Below, piece by piece: positions 34,781 to 43,802 of a stretch of DNA of 64,000 nt. The position numbers were made by a program, and so were the translations under genes. Origin of the DNA: Roseiarcus sp963813195 (lineage in GTDB: Bacteria > Pseudomonadota > Alphaproteobacteria > Rhizobiales > Beijerinckiaceae); contig CAWEYC010000050.1 in the NCBI GenBank assembly GCA_963813195.1, positions 110,433-174,432 on the forward strand, in the 5' to 3' direction. How positions within the stretch are numbered: the first letter of the stretch is position 1; every line of letters begins with the position of its first letter. The notes under the pieces are model-generated. The model worked only from the letters and a program-made list of their open reading frames with translations. It did not search any database and was not told the origin of the DNA.

Positions 34781-36970
34781 CTAAGTCGCTCGCGCCGCTA
34801 GGGCGGCCTTCACGCGCCCTGGGGTGAACGGCGCCGCGCGCAGCCGTGCGCCTGTCGCATCGAACACAGCGTTGCCGACAGCCGCCGCGACGGCCGCCGT
34901 CGCGGCCTCCCCGGCTCCGAGCGGGCGCTCGCGCCGACGATCGATCAGCGCAATATCCAACTGGGGGACATCGGGGAATGTCAGAATCGGATAGCTCGCC
35001 CAGTCAGTGCTCGTGACGCGCGCGCGGTCGAACTTCACCTCCTCGAAGAGCGTGCGGCTCAACGTCTGCAAGATGCAACCCTCCACCTGGGCGCGGACCG
35101 CGTCCGGATTGATCATCATCCCGCAGTCGTGCGCACAGGCGACGCGCCGGACACGCACCGCGCCGGTTGACGAATCGACTGCGACCTCGACGCCCATCGC
35201 TACGTAGTTCTCGGCCTGCTTGTAGTGGACATAGGCGATCCCGCGGCCCTCGAGCACCTGACCGCCACGATTGACTGGGGCGACACGCGGCGTCCACGCC
35301 ATCATCGCGCCGACGCGCTGCAGCACTTCCTGGCCGCGCGGATCGCGCAATTGGCGCAGCCGATACGCTAGCGGATCGACGCCCGCCGCCGCCGCAAGTT
35401 CGTCGAAGAAGCTTTCGACCGCGAAGACGTTGCCGATCTTGCCCGGCGCACGCAGATTCGACGGCCGTAACGGCGTGGCCTCGAGCCACTTGATCTCAGC
35501 CCGCATGTTCGCGATTGCGTAGGGCGGATCAGCGTTGAGCGATGTCAGGCCTGCTGAGACGCCCGCGCCATCTTCCAGCCCCGCAGCCACGGCGGCAAGC
35601 AAGGGAACGCCAGGCAAGTTTGGCGTGTTCGCTGGCGGCATCGCAATCGTTTCCCATGCGGCGATGTCGCCGGCAGCATCGAGGGCGGCGCGCAGATCCA
35701 GCAGCTGCGGCGGACCCTTCGGATCCCAGCCATGCTCGTCCTCACGCATCCATTGCACGCGCACGGGGCGGTGCAACTCGCGCGATAGCAGCGCAGCCTC
35801 GAAGGCGACGTCGTCGTTGCCGTTCGTGCCGTAGCTGCCGGAGCCGTCGAGATAAATCAGGCGAAGCTTGGCGACGTCAAGCGCGAGCAGCTTCGCGATC
35901 GTCTTGCGCAGCCGATGCGTTCCCTGCGAGGCAGTCCATACCGTGCCGCCGTCATCCTTTATGTCGGCGACCGCGCAGGACGGACCCATCGAGGCGTGCG
36001 ACTGGATCGGCCATTCGTAGGAGGCCCGGATGACGCGCGTCGCCGCGGCGAGCGCGCTGCTTGCGTCGCCGACGCTGCGCAACGTCTCTGCGCGGGCAAC
36101 TGGCGTTGCGCGCACAGTATCGAACAGCGTCTCGAAGCTCGGCAGCGTCGCCGCCTCGCTCCATGACGCCCTCAATGTGCGAAGCGCGCGAACCGCGTCC
36201 CATTCGCGTGGAGCCACGACGGCAAGAAAATCGCGAATGCGAACGACTTTCGCATTTGGAATCTCGGTGATCGACGACACGTCGACGTCGCGCAATTGCG
36301 CTCCGATCGCGGGCGGACGAACAACGCGAGCGTGCAGCATCCCGTCGACGCGATGGTCCTGAACGTAGACGTGGCGGCCCGTGAGTTTCGCCGGCAGATC
36401 GGGGCGCGGATAGGACGTGCCGACGATCGTGTAGGTGGAGGGATCGCGCAGCGGCGCCGCCTTGTCGACGGCGATATTGAACTGCGCGCCACCGATCAGC
36501 GCGCCGAATCCGACCGTCTCTGGGCTTCCGCGAACGACGACTTCGCCATCCCGCGTGTCGAGATCGGTCGAAGGGCGCTGTAGCTTTGCGGCGGCCAACG
36601 CGATCAGACGCGCCCGCGCCGTCGCCGCCGCCTGGCGGATTTGCATGCCGCCGACCATGATCCCGGTGCTGCCGCCGGTCGAACCCTGGTCCGGCGTCAA
36701 TGCCGTGTCGCCTTCTACGAGCGCGATGCGTGCGGGCGAAAGGCCGAGCTCTTCCGCGACGATCTGCGGGATCGCCGCACGCGCGCCCGTGCCGAGATCG
36801 ACCTTCCCGGCAAAGACCGTCACGTCGCCATCCGGCGCGATCTCCAGGTAGGCGTCGACCCTTCCTGCGGAGACGCTCGCCGGGCTGGCGCTCGCTGGGC
36901 GGGGCAGCGAGAAGGCGACGACGAGACCGGCGGCGCCGCGCAAGACTGACCGGCGGCTAATGGGCGTCAT
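34781..36970 (-). CDS. Molybdopterin-binding subunit of a Tat-exported hydroxylase (IorB-like)
   Basis: 729-residue large subunit of the xanthine dehydrogenase/aldehyde oxidase superfamily in the isoquinoline 1-oxidoreductase beta branch. A twin-arginine signal is at the N-terminus (ISRRSVLRGAAGLVVAFSLP). MoCo-binding blocks: VFAGKVDLGTGARAAIPQIV, QGSTGGSTGIMVGGMQIRQ, SYEWPIQSHASMGPSCAVAD, SQGTHRLRKTIAKLLALD, and the C-terminal GAGEAATAAVAAAVGNAVFD with the active-site Glu. It is 3 bases downstream of its 2Fe-2S partner; no FAD subunit is present, so electrons probably pass to a cytochrome or a quinone pool. Substrate (N-heterocycle or aldehyde) unknown. Confidence 0.9.
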   Translation of the reverse strand: MTPISRRSVLRGAAGLVVAFSLPRPASASPASVSAGRVDAYLEIAPDGDVTVFAGKVDLGTGARAAIPQIVAEELGLSPARIALVEGDTALTPDQGSTGGSTGIMVGGMQIRQAAATARARLIALAAAKLQRPSTDLDTRDGEVVVRGSPETVGFGALIGGAQFNIAVDKAAPLRDPSTYTIVGTSYPRPDLPAKLTGRHVYVQDHRVDGMLHARVVRPPAIGAQLRDVDVSSITEIPNAKVVRIRDFLAVVAPREWDAVRALRTLRASWSEAATLPSFETLFDTVRATPVARAETLRSVGDASSALAAATRVIRASYEWPIQSHASMGPSCAVADIKDDGGTVWTASQGTHRLRKTIAKLLALDVAKLRLIYLDGSGSYGTNGNDDVAFEAALLSRELHRPVRVQWMREDEHGWDPKGPPQLLDLRAALDAAGDIAAWETIAMPPANTPNLPGVPLLAAVAAGLEDGAGVSAGLTSLNADPPYAIANMRAEIKWLEATPLRPSNLRAPGKIGNVFAVESFFDELAAAAGVDPLAYRLRQLRDPRGQEVLQRVGAMMAWTPRVAPVNRGGQVLEGRGIAYVHYKQAENYVAMGVEVAVDSSTGAVRVRRVACAHDCGMMINPDAVRAQVEGCILQTLSRTLFEEVKFDRARVTSTDWASYPILTFPDVPQLDIALIDRRRERPLGAGEAATAAVAAAVGNAVFDATGARLRAAPFTPGRVKAALAARAT

Positions 36971-36973
36971 CGC

Positions 36974-37438
36974 TCAGCCCTCCGCCGCGGCGCGCATCAC
37001 CGCGGCGAGCACCCGCACATGACTGCCGCAGCGGCAAAGATTTTGCGCGAGCGCCTCGCGCGCCTCAGCCTCGGTCGGATGCGGGATGCGTCCAAGCAGC
37101 GCCGTCGCGGTCGTGATCATGCCGTTCGTGCAGTAGCCGCATTGCGCCGCCTGCTCGGCGATGAAAGCGGCCTGGATCCGGCTGGGGCGCTCCGGGCTGC
37201 CGAGACCTTCCAGCGTGGTGATCGCCCGACCCTCCATGTCGACGGCGCGCACGACGCAGGAGCGAGTCGCCTCACCGTCCACGAGGACGGTGCAGGTGCC
37301 GCATTGGCCGAGGCCGCAGCCGAATTTCGGGCCGCGCAGCGCAAGTTCGTCGCGCAGGACATAGAGAAGCGGCGTGTCGGGGTCGTCGATGCCCAAGTCA
37401 CGGTCCAGCCCGTTCACATGAAGCGTAAGCCGGCTCAC
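36974..37438 (-). CDS. 2Fe-2S subunit of the IorAB-type hydroxylase
   Basis: 154-residue small subunit with two 2Fe-2S clusters. The plant-type N-terminal cluster is in FGCGLGQCGTCTVLVDG, the C-terminal cluster in QCGYCTNGMI and QNLCRCGSHVRV. It lacks its own Tat signal and would be carried out of the cell with the IorB-like subunit encoded 3 bases downstream. It is the first gene of this two-gene operon, whose promoter lies in 37439-37770 opposite the chemotaxis promoter. Confidence 0.94.
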   Translation of the reverse strand: MSRLTLHVNGLDRDLGIDDPDTPLLYVLRDELALRGPKFGCGLGQCGTCTVLVDGEATRSCVVRAVDMEGRAITTLEGLGSPERPSRIQAAFIAEQAAQCGYCTNGMITTATALLGRIPHPTEAEAREALAQNLCRCGSHVRVLAAVMRAAAEG

Positions 37439-37777
37439 GATCGCAATTCCTTCGTCGTCCCATGAAACTCGGGAGGTAGGGGGCGGCCGCGATTATATCA
37501 TTTGGGAGCCGCCACGCGATTGCGAGGCGGTTGGCTCGCGAATTCGTGATCACGATTTTGTTTCGACTGGCGCGCCGAGGACCGCACGAGGCGAACGCTT
37601 GGAAGCGCGCAAAAATCCAGGCTGGAACTCGACAAAGAATTATCACGTCTCAGCTCGCTTCGGTCCCGCCGGGCGCGCCACGGTCTCAATCGTTAATCGG
37701 CGGCTCGATTTTTAATCAAATCTTAAGCGTCCCGCCCCAATTTTTGGTTGTGAAATCGTTCCGGTTGGGGGCCTCCG
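37439..37777. other. Intergenic region with divergent promoters
   Basis: 339 bases between the iorAB-like and chemotaxis operons. No gene is seen. It becomes AT-rich at about 37690-37750 (TCGATTTTTAATCAAATCTTAAG), a likely promoter zone for the chemotaxis operon; no confident -35/-10 pair or flagellar-type promoter could be assigned by eye. Confidence 0.5.
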
Positions 37778-38104
37778 GTGCCATCGTTCCATTCGCCATA
37801 CGCCTTGTCTTTTGCAGGGAATCTCACGACGTCGCGCGCTGAGGCGCTGCGCTCGGAAGTGATGGCGGCTGTCGGCGATCATCCAAGCATAACGATAGAT
37901 TGCTCGAAAGCGACCGAGATGGATGTGACCTTCGTCCAGATTCTCGTCGCTGCGAGCCGTTTCGCCTCACAGCGCGGCAAGACGATCGCGCTGGCCGCGC
38001 CACCGGCTGGGCTGCTCGCGGACACTCTCCGTCGAAGTGGATTTCCCGCGCCCGAGGCGCCCACCGCGGTGTTGGCGGAAGTGCTGTCTCTACGGTCGAT
38101 GTGA
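37778..38104 (+). CDS. STAS-domain protein heading the chemotaxis operon
   Basis: 108-residue protein consisting of one STAS (anti-sigma-factor-antagonist-like) domain. The characteristic region reads ITIDCSKATEMDVTFVQILV, with Thr where the phosphorylated Ser of SpoIIAA-type proteins sits (D-[ST]-[ST] pattern replaced by DVT). GTG start at 37778, with a run of Gs upstream. It is 5 bases before cheY, thus in the operon. STAS proteins head similar che operons in alphaproteobacteria; their role there is not established and could be partner-switch input or phosphorylation buffering. Confidence 0.8.
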   Translation: MPSFHSPYALSFAGNLTTSRAEALRSEVMAAVGDHPSITIDCSKATEMDVTFVQILVAASRFASQRGKTIALAAPPAGLLADTLRRSGFPAPEAPTAVLAEVLSLRSM

Positions 38105-38109
38105 GTCCC

Positions 38110-38472
38110 ATGAAAACGATCCTTACGGTTGATGACTCGGCGAGTATTCGCCAGATGGTCAAGATCACTTTGAGCGCAGCGGGCTATCGCGTGATCGAAG
38201 CCGGCGACGGTCGCGAGGGCCTGACCCAGGCCAATAGCAATTCGGTCAATATGATCGTCACCGATCTCAACATGCCCGTCATGAACGGTCTCGAATTCAT
38301 TCGCGCGCTCCGGCAATTGCCGAGTTATCGCGGCGTTCCGATCGTGTTTTTGACGACCGAGTTGGACGACGCGCTGAAGCAGCAGGCTAAGGCCGCGGGC
38401 GCCACCGGCTGGATCACCAAGCCGTTCAAGCAGGAACAACTCCTCGCCGTAGCAAAGAAGTTACTGGGATGA
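38110..38472 (+). CDS. cheY: Chemotaxis response regulator CheY
   Basis: 120-residue single receiver domain. Acidic pair in TVDDSASIRQM, phospho-acceptor Asp52 in IVTDLNMPVMNGLEF, Thr in FLTTELDD and Lys in WITKPFKQEQ. No output domain, so it should act at the flagellar motor or as a phosphate sink. It is phosphorylated by CheA encoded next, whose start overlaps its stop by ATGA. Confidence 0.93.
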   Translation: MKTILTVDDSASIRQMVKITLSAAGYRVIEAGDGREGLTQANSNSVNMIVTDLNMPVMNGLEFIRALRQLPSYRGVPIVFLTTELDDALKQQAKAAGATGWITKPFKQEQLLAVAKKLLG

Positions 38473-40490
38473 ACGAAACCACCGATCCCGCAGATATCTT
38501 CCGCCAGGAAGCAGCCGAGCTCCTCGAGCAACTCGAACAGGCTTTGCTCGATCTCGAGCAAGCGCCGGGCGACCGGGACCTCGTCAACACCGCGTTTCGC
38601 GCGCTTCACACGATCAAGGGCTCGGGCGCGATGTTCGGGTTCGAGCAGGTCGCCGCCTTCGCGCATGAATTCGAGAGCGCGTTCGACCGGGTTCGCAAAG
38701 GCGAGACGGCGCCGGACCACGAGCTGATCGCGATCGCGCTCAACGCGAAGGATTTCATTCGATCGCAGATCGAGCGACCCGATGAAACCGACGCCGTCAT
38801 CGGTGTCTGCATCCTCGCCGATCTCAGGAAATTGGTCGCCGGCGCCGGGGCTCGCGCAGCGTTCGCCGAGCTGCCCGCGAAAGCGGTCGAAACGGCGGGC
38901 GGCCCGGCGACTTGGCGCTTGCGCGTGCGCTTCAACAAGGACGTGCTCGTCAACGGCAGCAATCCGCTACTCTTGCTCGACGAACTCCGTGGTCTCGGCG
39001 AATGCCGCGTCACGGTCCATTGCGACAAGGTGCCGCCGCTGGCCGAAATGGAGCCCGACGCATGTTACCTGCATTGGGAGATTGTCCTGACGATGCCGCA
39101 TCCGCGCAGCGCGATCGATGAGGTCTTCATGTTCGTCTTGGACGAGATGGAACTGCAGATCGAAGCTCTCGAGGCGGCGGCGCCGCTCAATGTCCCAAAG
39201 ATTGACGCCGCCACGCCACAAGCGGCCGGATCGTCGGCGCCCCCGGCGATTCACGCCGACAGCGCCGGCGGAGCGACCGAGGCGTCCGCCAAGCGCGCCG
39301 GCGGCAAGGAGATGTCGACCATCCGCGTTCCGGCGGAGCGGCTGGACGAAATGATGGATCGCGTCGGCGAACTCGTCATCGCTCAGGCGCGTCTGACTCA
39401 GCTCGCCTCTGCAGGGAGCGGCACCAACGGGGTCGCGGAGGAGATCGAGCGTCTGACTTCGGCGCTGCGCGACGCGATGATGGGCATTCGCATGGTGCCG
39501 ATCGGTTCCTTGTTCGGGCGCTTCCGTCGTCTCGTCCACGATTTGTCGCGGGATCTCGGCAAAGAAATCGAGATGACGACGGTCGGCGAAGAAACAGAAT
39601 TGGACAAGACGATGATCGAGCGGCTCGCCGATCCTCTCGTGCATGTCATTCGCAACGCCGCCGATCACGGCCTCGAAGACCCCAAGGCCCGGCTAGCGGC
39701 CGGCAAGTCGCAAGTCGGCCATATCAATCTTGTCGCGCGTCACGCCGGCGCCGAAGTTCTCATCAGCGTCGGCGACGACGGACGCGGTCTCGACGCCAAG
39801 CGCATACGCGCGAAGGCCGAGGAGAATGGCCTGATCGCCGCCGACGCCGTCCTTTCGGACGCCGAACTGAATCAGTTGATTTTCCATCCCGGCTTTTCGA
39901 CCGCCAAGGAGGTCTCGGCGCTATCGGGCCGAGGCGTGGGCATGGACGTCGTCAAGCGCACGATCGAAGGCATGCGCGGTTCGATCGACGTCTCGACCCA
40001 ACCCGGGCAGGGGACGCAGATCACTTTGCGCTTGCCGTTGACGCTGGCGATCATCGAAGGCCTTCTCGTCCGCGTCGCTGGCACGCGCTACGTCATTCCA
40101 CTCACTGCTGTCGAGGAGTGCGTCGAGCTTTCCTCGGAGGACGATATGCGCTCGAAAGGGCGCAGCTTCCTCAACATCCGCGGCGATCTGGTGCCGTTCT
40201 TGCGCCTGCGGGAATTGTTCGACGAGCAGGGCGAGCCCGACGCGCATCAAAAGGTCGTCGTCGTCGCGGCGGCCGACACGCGCGTCGGCCTCGTGGTGGA
40301 CCAGATCATCGGCAGCCACCAGACGGTCATCAAGTCACTGTCCAAGCTGCACACCGACGTGCCGAGCTTCTCCGGCGCCACCATCCTCGGCGACGGCGCG
40401 GTCGCCCTCATCCTCGACGTGCTGCATCTGATCGCTCTCGGTCAGGCGCGCGAGACGCGGCTCAAGTCGTCCAGCCTGGAGTTCGCATAA
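38469..40490 (+). CDS. cheA: Chemotaxis histidine kinase CheA
   Basis: 673-residue kinase of the receptor array. P1 (1-105) has the phosphorylated His47 in ALHTIKGSGAMFGF. About 130-240 is a P2-like docking domain (WRLRVRFNKDVLVNGSNPLL). P3 dimerisation starts near 285 (IRVPAERLDEMMDRVGELVI). P4 ATPase has HVIRNAADHGLED, ISVGDDGRGLDAKRI and LSGRGVGMDVVKRTIEGMRG. P5 (about 535-670) is the CheW-like receptor-coupling domain. Complete and canonical. It overlaps cheY by ATGA and cheW by TAATG, giving tightly coupled synthesis of the core signalling unit. Confidence 0.95.
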   Translation: MNETTDPADIFRQEAAELLEQLEQALLDLEQAPGDRDLVNTAFRALHTIKGSGAMFGFEQVAAFAHEFESAFDRVRKGETAPDHELIAIALNAKDFIRSQIERPDETDAVIGVCILADLRKLVAGAGARAAFAELPAKAVETAGGPATWRLRVRFNKDVLVNGSNPLLLLDELRGLGECRVTVHCDKVPPLAEMEPDACYLHWEIVLTMPHPRSAIDEVFMFVLDEMELQIEALEAAAPLNVPKIDAATPQAAGSSAPPAIHADSAGGATEASAKRAGGKEMSTIRVPAERLDEMMDRVGELVIAQARLTQLASAGSGTNGVAEEIERLTSALRDAMMGIRMVPIGSLFGRFRRLVHDLSRDLGKEIEMTTVGEETELDKTMIERLADPLVHVIRNAADHGLEDPKARLAAGKSQVGHINLVARHAGAEVLISVGDDGRGLDAKRIRAKAEENGLIAADAVLSDAELNQLIFHPGFSTAKEVSALSGRGVGMDVVKRTIEGMRGSIDVSTQPGQGTQITLRLPLTLAIIEGLLVRVAGTRYVIPLTAVEECVELSSEDDMRSKGRSFLNIRGDLVPFLRLRELFDEQGEPDAHQKVVVVAAADTRVGLVVDQIIGSHQTVIKSLSKLHTDVPSFSGATILGDGAVALILDVLHLIALGQARETRLKSSSLEFA

Positions 40491-40936
40491 TGCTCGGCGC
40501 GGAACAGTCCTCCCATCAGGTGCTCATGCTCGGCCTCGCTGGCGAGGTCTTCGCGCTGGACGCGCGACAGGTACGCGAAATCCTCGATCCCGTGCCTGTC
40601 ACCCGCGTGCCGGGAGCGCAATCCTATGTCTCGAGTGTGCTCAACGTGCGTGGCAAGGTGATCCCGCTCGCCGACCTGCGGCTGCGCTTCGGCATGCCGC
40701 CGGCGGCGATCACGCCCGACTCCCGCTTCATCGTGCTCGAAATCGACCTCGCCGGGGAGCCGACCACGATCGGCATAGTCGCCGACAAGGTCTACGAGGT
40801 CACCGAGCTCGATACGACGACGCTGCAGAAGGCGCCGCCGATCGGCATGCACTGGCAGCCGGAGTTCATCGCCGGAATCGGGAAATGGAAGGACGAATTC
40901 ATCGTCGTCCCCAATCTGGAGCGTATCTTCAACTGA
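40490..40936 (+). CDS. cheW: Chemotaxis coupling protein CheW (first copy)
   Basis: 148-residue CheW that links CheA to receptors in the membrane array. Contains FALDARQVREILDPVPVTRV, VLNVRGKVIPLADLRLRFGM and VADKVYEVTELD, the family's SH3-like double barrel. The start overlaps the cheA stop by one base (TAATG). A second, divergent CheW is encoded at 43.3 kb; two coupling proteins may serve different receptor sets or tune the array. Confidence 0.94.
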   Translation: MLGAEQSSHQVLMLGLAGEVFALDARQVREILDPVPVTRVPGAQSYVSSVLNVRGKVIPLADLRLRFGMPPAAITPDSRFIVLEIDLAGEPTTIGIVADKVYEVTELDTTTLQKAPPIGMHWQPEFIAGIGKWKDEFIVVPNLERIFN

Positions 40937-41066
40937 ATGACACGCGGCAAGTCCGCGGCATCGCGATCGGGGGGTGGCCGCAGGTAAGCGTGCGAGCGTG
41001 ACAGGTTTGTCCCGAGATTCGGGAGAGGCGTTGATCTGACAATTGAATTTCAAAAGGGGCAATTTT

Positions 41067-43253
41067 ATGCGACTGACCGTTAAAGCGAAACTGGCGAGCG
41101 CGTTCGGCGCCGTCATCATTCTTTCAATGATTACCGGCGGAGTGGCGTACACGAAGCTGAGCCAACTCGCTGCGACCAGCGCGGCGCTCGTCGACAAAGC
41201 GGCCCGGATCGATCAGGCGTCCGAACTGCAGGACGCGATCCTCTACCAGGTGCGAGCGGAGAAGAACATCATTCTCGCGTCGACCGACGCGCAAATCGCC
41301 TCGTTCGCTGATGAGATCAAAAAACAGCGAGATAGCGGCGTGCGCGTGCGCGAGGAGGTGATGAGCGCCGCGACGGAAACCGGCAAGAAGCTGCTCGAGA
41401 AATTCGTCGTCGCGCATGAGAAGATGAACGCAACCGAAGACAACGTCGTCAAACTCGCTCAGCTCAATTCCAACAATCGCGCGGCGCAGTACTGGAGCGG
41501 TGAAGGCGCCGCCGCGGTCAAGGGTTTCAACGACGCGTTCGACGCCGCGATCGCCGCCCTCAACCGCGCTCCTCCCTCCGCCGAAACCGCTCGCGCGTTG
41601 CTTGCCCTGGAGACCGTCAGGCTCGAATCGTCGCGGGCGCAGGCCATATTGTTTCAGTCGTTTTCAGCTTCGAGCATGGATGAACTGGGCGGATACGCCA
41701 AAGCGCTGTCGGAACGAAGCGACGCTCTCGCGAAAGCGCTTCAACAGGCGGCGCCTCAGGCGTCGGCGCTTGGACTGCAGGTCAACGACATCACCGCACA
41801 GACTGACCGAATCGAGAAGGCGTTGGGCCACGCGTCGGAAATCGTGCGCGAGGGCGGTAATATCAGAGCCGCGAGCCTGTCGGACACAGACGGACGGGCC
41901 GCTGCAACCGACGCAGTTTCGACGCTCGGCGATTACATCGCCTACGTGAAGAAGGTGATGTCCGATTCATCCGCACAAGCAGCCCAGAATGCCAGCGACG
42001 CGGAGCAGCTTTTGACGGGCACGGTGCTTGTTTCGCTGCTGATCGCGGTCGTGTCGGCGGTCTGGATCGCGCTCAATATCAGCCGCGGCTTGAACCGGGC
42101 GGTGACCCTGGCCGACGCCGTGGCGATCGGCGATCTCAGCCAGAAGATCGACGTCTCCAGCAATGACGAGGTCGGCGATCTCGTGAAATCGCTGAACGCC
42201 ATGACTGTGAGCCTCAACGCCACGGCAACCGTGGCCAATTCGATCGCTTCCGGCGATCTCACGGTCGAGGCGAAGCGCCTGTCCGACAAGGATAGGCTCG
42301 GCACCGCCCTCGAGCGGATGCTGGAGAAGCTTCGGAGCGTCGTGAGCGAGGCGATCAGCGCGGCGCAGAACGTCTCGTCCGGCAGCCAGGAATTGTCCGC
42401 CAGCGCCGAGCAGCTGTCGCAAGGTGCGACCGAACAGGCCTCCGCCGCGGAAGAAGCCTCTTCTTCCATGGAGGAAATGGCGGCGAACGTGAAGCAGAAC
42501 GCCGACAACGCCAGTCAGACGGAAAAAATCGCGCGCAAATCTTCGCTGGACGCGGAGGCGAGCGGCGCCGCCGTGGCGCGCGCGGTCCAAGCGATGGAGA
42601 CGATCGCCGAGAAGATCACGATCGTCCAAGAGATCGCACGCCAGACCGACCTCCTCGCTCTCAACGCGGCGGTCGAAGCGGCGCGCGCCGGTGAGCATGG
42701 CCGCGGTTTCGCTGTCGTCGCTTCCGAGGTTCGTAAGCTCGCCGAGCGCAGTCAGGCCGCGGCGGCGGAGATCGGAACATTGTCGTCCGAAACCGTGAAG
42801 TCGGCGCAGGAAGCCGGCGAGATGCTGACCCGTCTCGTTCCCGACATTAAACGGACGGCTGAACTCGTCGAAGAGATCACCGCTGCTTGCCGTGAACAGG
42901 ATGTCGGGTCGTCGCAGATCAATCAGGCGATCCAGCAGCTCGATCAGGTGACGCAGCAGAACGCCGCCGCCTCTGAGGAGGTCTCGGCAACCTCGGAAGA
43001 ATTGACGGCTCAGGCCGAGCAACTGACGACGACGATCTCCTATTTCAGGATCGACGACGCAGGTTCATCCAACCGCTCGCTCGACGGGGCCGTCTCCAAG
43101 CTCAAGGCCAAGGCGGCGACGATGAGGGCGGCCGTCGCTCCGGCGGCAAAGGCGGCGCCGCGCAAGCTGCGCGCAGCGGGGGGCGGCAAGGGCTTCGCGC
43201 TCGATCTGCAACACGGCGAAGACGACATGGACGCGCACTTCGAGCGCGGCTGA
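41067..43253 (+). CDS. Methyl-accepting chemotaxis protein
   Basis: 728-residue transmembrane chemoreceptor. TM1 at about 10-30, a roughly 280-residue helical periplasmic sensor domain (four-helix-bundle-like, EKNIILASTDAQIASFADEI), TM2 at about 318-340 (LLIAVVSAVWIALNISRG), then HAMP repeats and the coiled-coil signalling domain. The hairpin tip is IVQEIARQTDLLALNAAVEA and is followed by ARAGEHGRGFAVVASEVRKL. The Lys/Ala-rich C-terminus has no NWETF-type pentapeptide for CheR/CheB tethering. ATG at 41067 with AAAAGGGG upstream. Sole receptor in the operon; ligand unknown. Confidence 0.94.
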   Translation: MRLTVKAKLASAFGAVIILSMITGGVAYTKLSQLAATSAALVDKAARIDQASELQDAILYQVRAEKNIILASTDAQIASFADEIKKQRDSGVRVREEVMSAATETGKKLLEKFVVAHEKMNATEDNVVKLAQLNSNNRAAQYWSGEGAAAVKGFNDAFDAAIAALNRAPPSAETARALLALETVRLESSRAQAILFQSFSASSMDELGGYAKALSERSDALAKALQQAAPQASALGLQVNDITAQTDRIEKALGHASEIVREGGNIRAASLSDTDGRAAATDAVSTLGDYIAYVKKVMSDSSAQAAQNASDAEQLLTGTVLVSLLIAVVSAVWIALNISRGLNRAVTLADAVAIGDLSQKIDVSSNDEVGDLVKSLNAMTVSLNATATVANSIASGDLTVEAKRLSDKDRLGTALERMLEKLRSVVSEAISAAQNVSSGSQELSASAEQLSQGATEQASAAEEASSSMEEMAANVKQNADNASQTEKIARKSSLDAEASGAAVARAVQAMETIAEKITIVQEIARQTDLLALNAAVEAARAGEHGRGFAVVASEVRKLAERSQAAAAEIGTLSSETVKSAQEAGEMLTRLVPDIKRTAELVEEITAACREQDVGSSQINQAIQQLDQVTQQNAAASEEVSATSEELTAQAEQLTTTISYFRIDDAGSSNRSLDGAVSKLKAKAATMRAAVAPAAKAAPRKLRAAGGGKGFALDLQHGEDDMDAHFERG

Positions 43254-43301
43254 CGACGAATTGGCGAAGTGAGACTGGCGACGCCTCGATTGGAACGAAA
43301 C

Positions 43302-43775
43302 ATGGCGCAAACGATCCAATATCTCACGTTCGGCGTCGACCAGGAGCACTTCGCCCTGGCCGTCGACCAGGTGCAGGAAATCCTGGACCTGGGGCCGATT
43401 TCGCGCGTCCCCCACGCGCCCAACTATGTTGTGGGACTCATGGACGTGCGCGGCGTCGGCATGGTGCTCATCGATCTGCGTTCGAAATTTGGCCTCGATC
43501 GCGTCGAGCCGACCAATCGAACGCGCGTCATCGTGGTCGATGCCTCGATCGAAGGGCAACAAACGCGGGTCGGTCTCGTCGCCGACTGCGTGTTCGAGGT
43601 GACCGATCTGGGCGGGGGCGCGCTCGAGCCGCCCCCGGCGATCGGTGATCGCTGGCGGGCGGAATACGTGGTCGGCGTCGGCCGCCACGGCGCGGCTTTC
43701 GTCATTGTCCTCAAACTTGACCGGCTCCTCGGAAGCGAAGAGCCGCTCATCGCGCGGGCCGCGTTGACCGCCTGA
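43302..43775 (+). CDS. cheW: Chemotaxis coupling protein CheW (second copy)
   Basis: 157-residue CheW. Shows FALAVDQVQEILDLGPISRV, YVVGLMDVRGVGMVLIDLRS and VADCVFEVTDLGGGALEPPP, aligned end to end with the first copy but clearly divergent. The longer upstream frame from 43269 is rejected: GGAA precedes the ATG at 43302. It stands between the receptor and cheR. Confidence 0.93.
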   Translation: MAQTIQYLTFGVDQEHFALAVDQVQEILDLGPISRVPHAPNYVVGLMDVRGVGMVLIDLRSKFGLDRVEPTNRTRVIVVDASIEGQQTRVGLVADCVFEVTDLGGGALEPPPAIGDRWRAEYVVGVGRHGAAFVIVLKLDRLLGSEEPLIARAALTA

Positions 43776-43802
43776 CGCCAGAGTAAGGGTGTATGTAGTA
43801 CG

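Noticed and set aside
40945..40957. CGCGG/CCGCG mini hairpin after the first cheW
   Set aside because: Only 5 bp and no U run; too weak to call a terminator within an operon.
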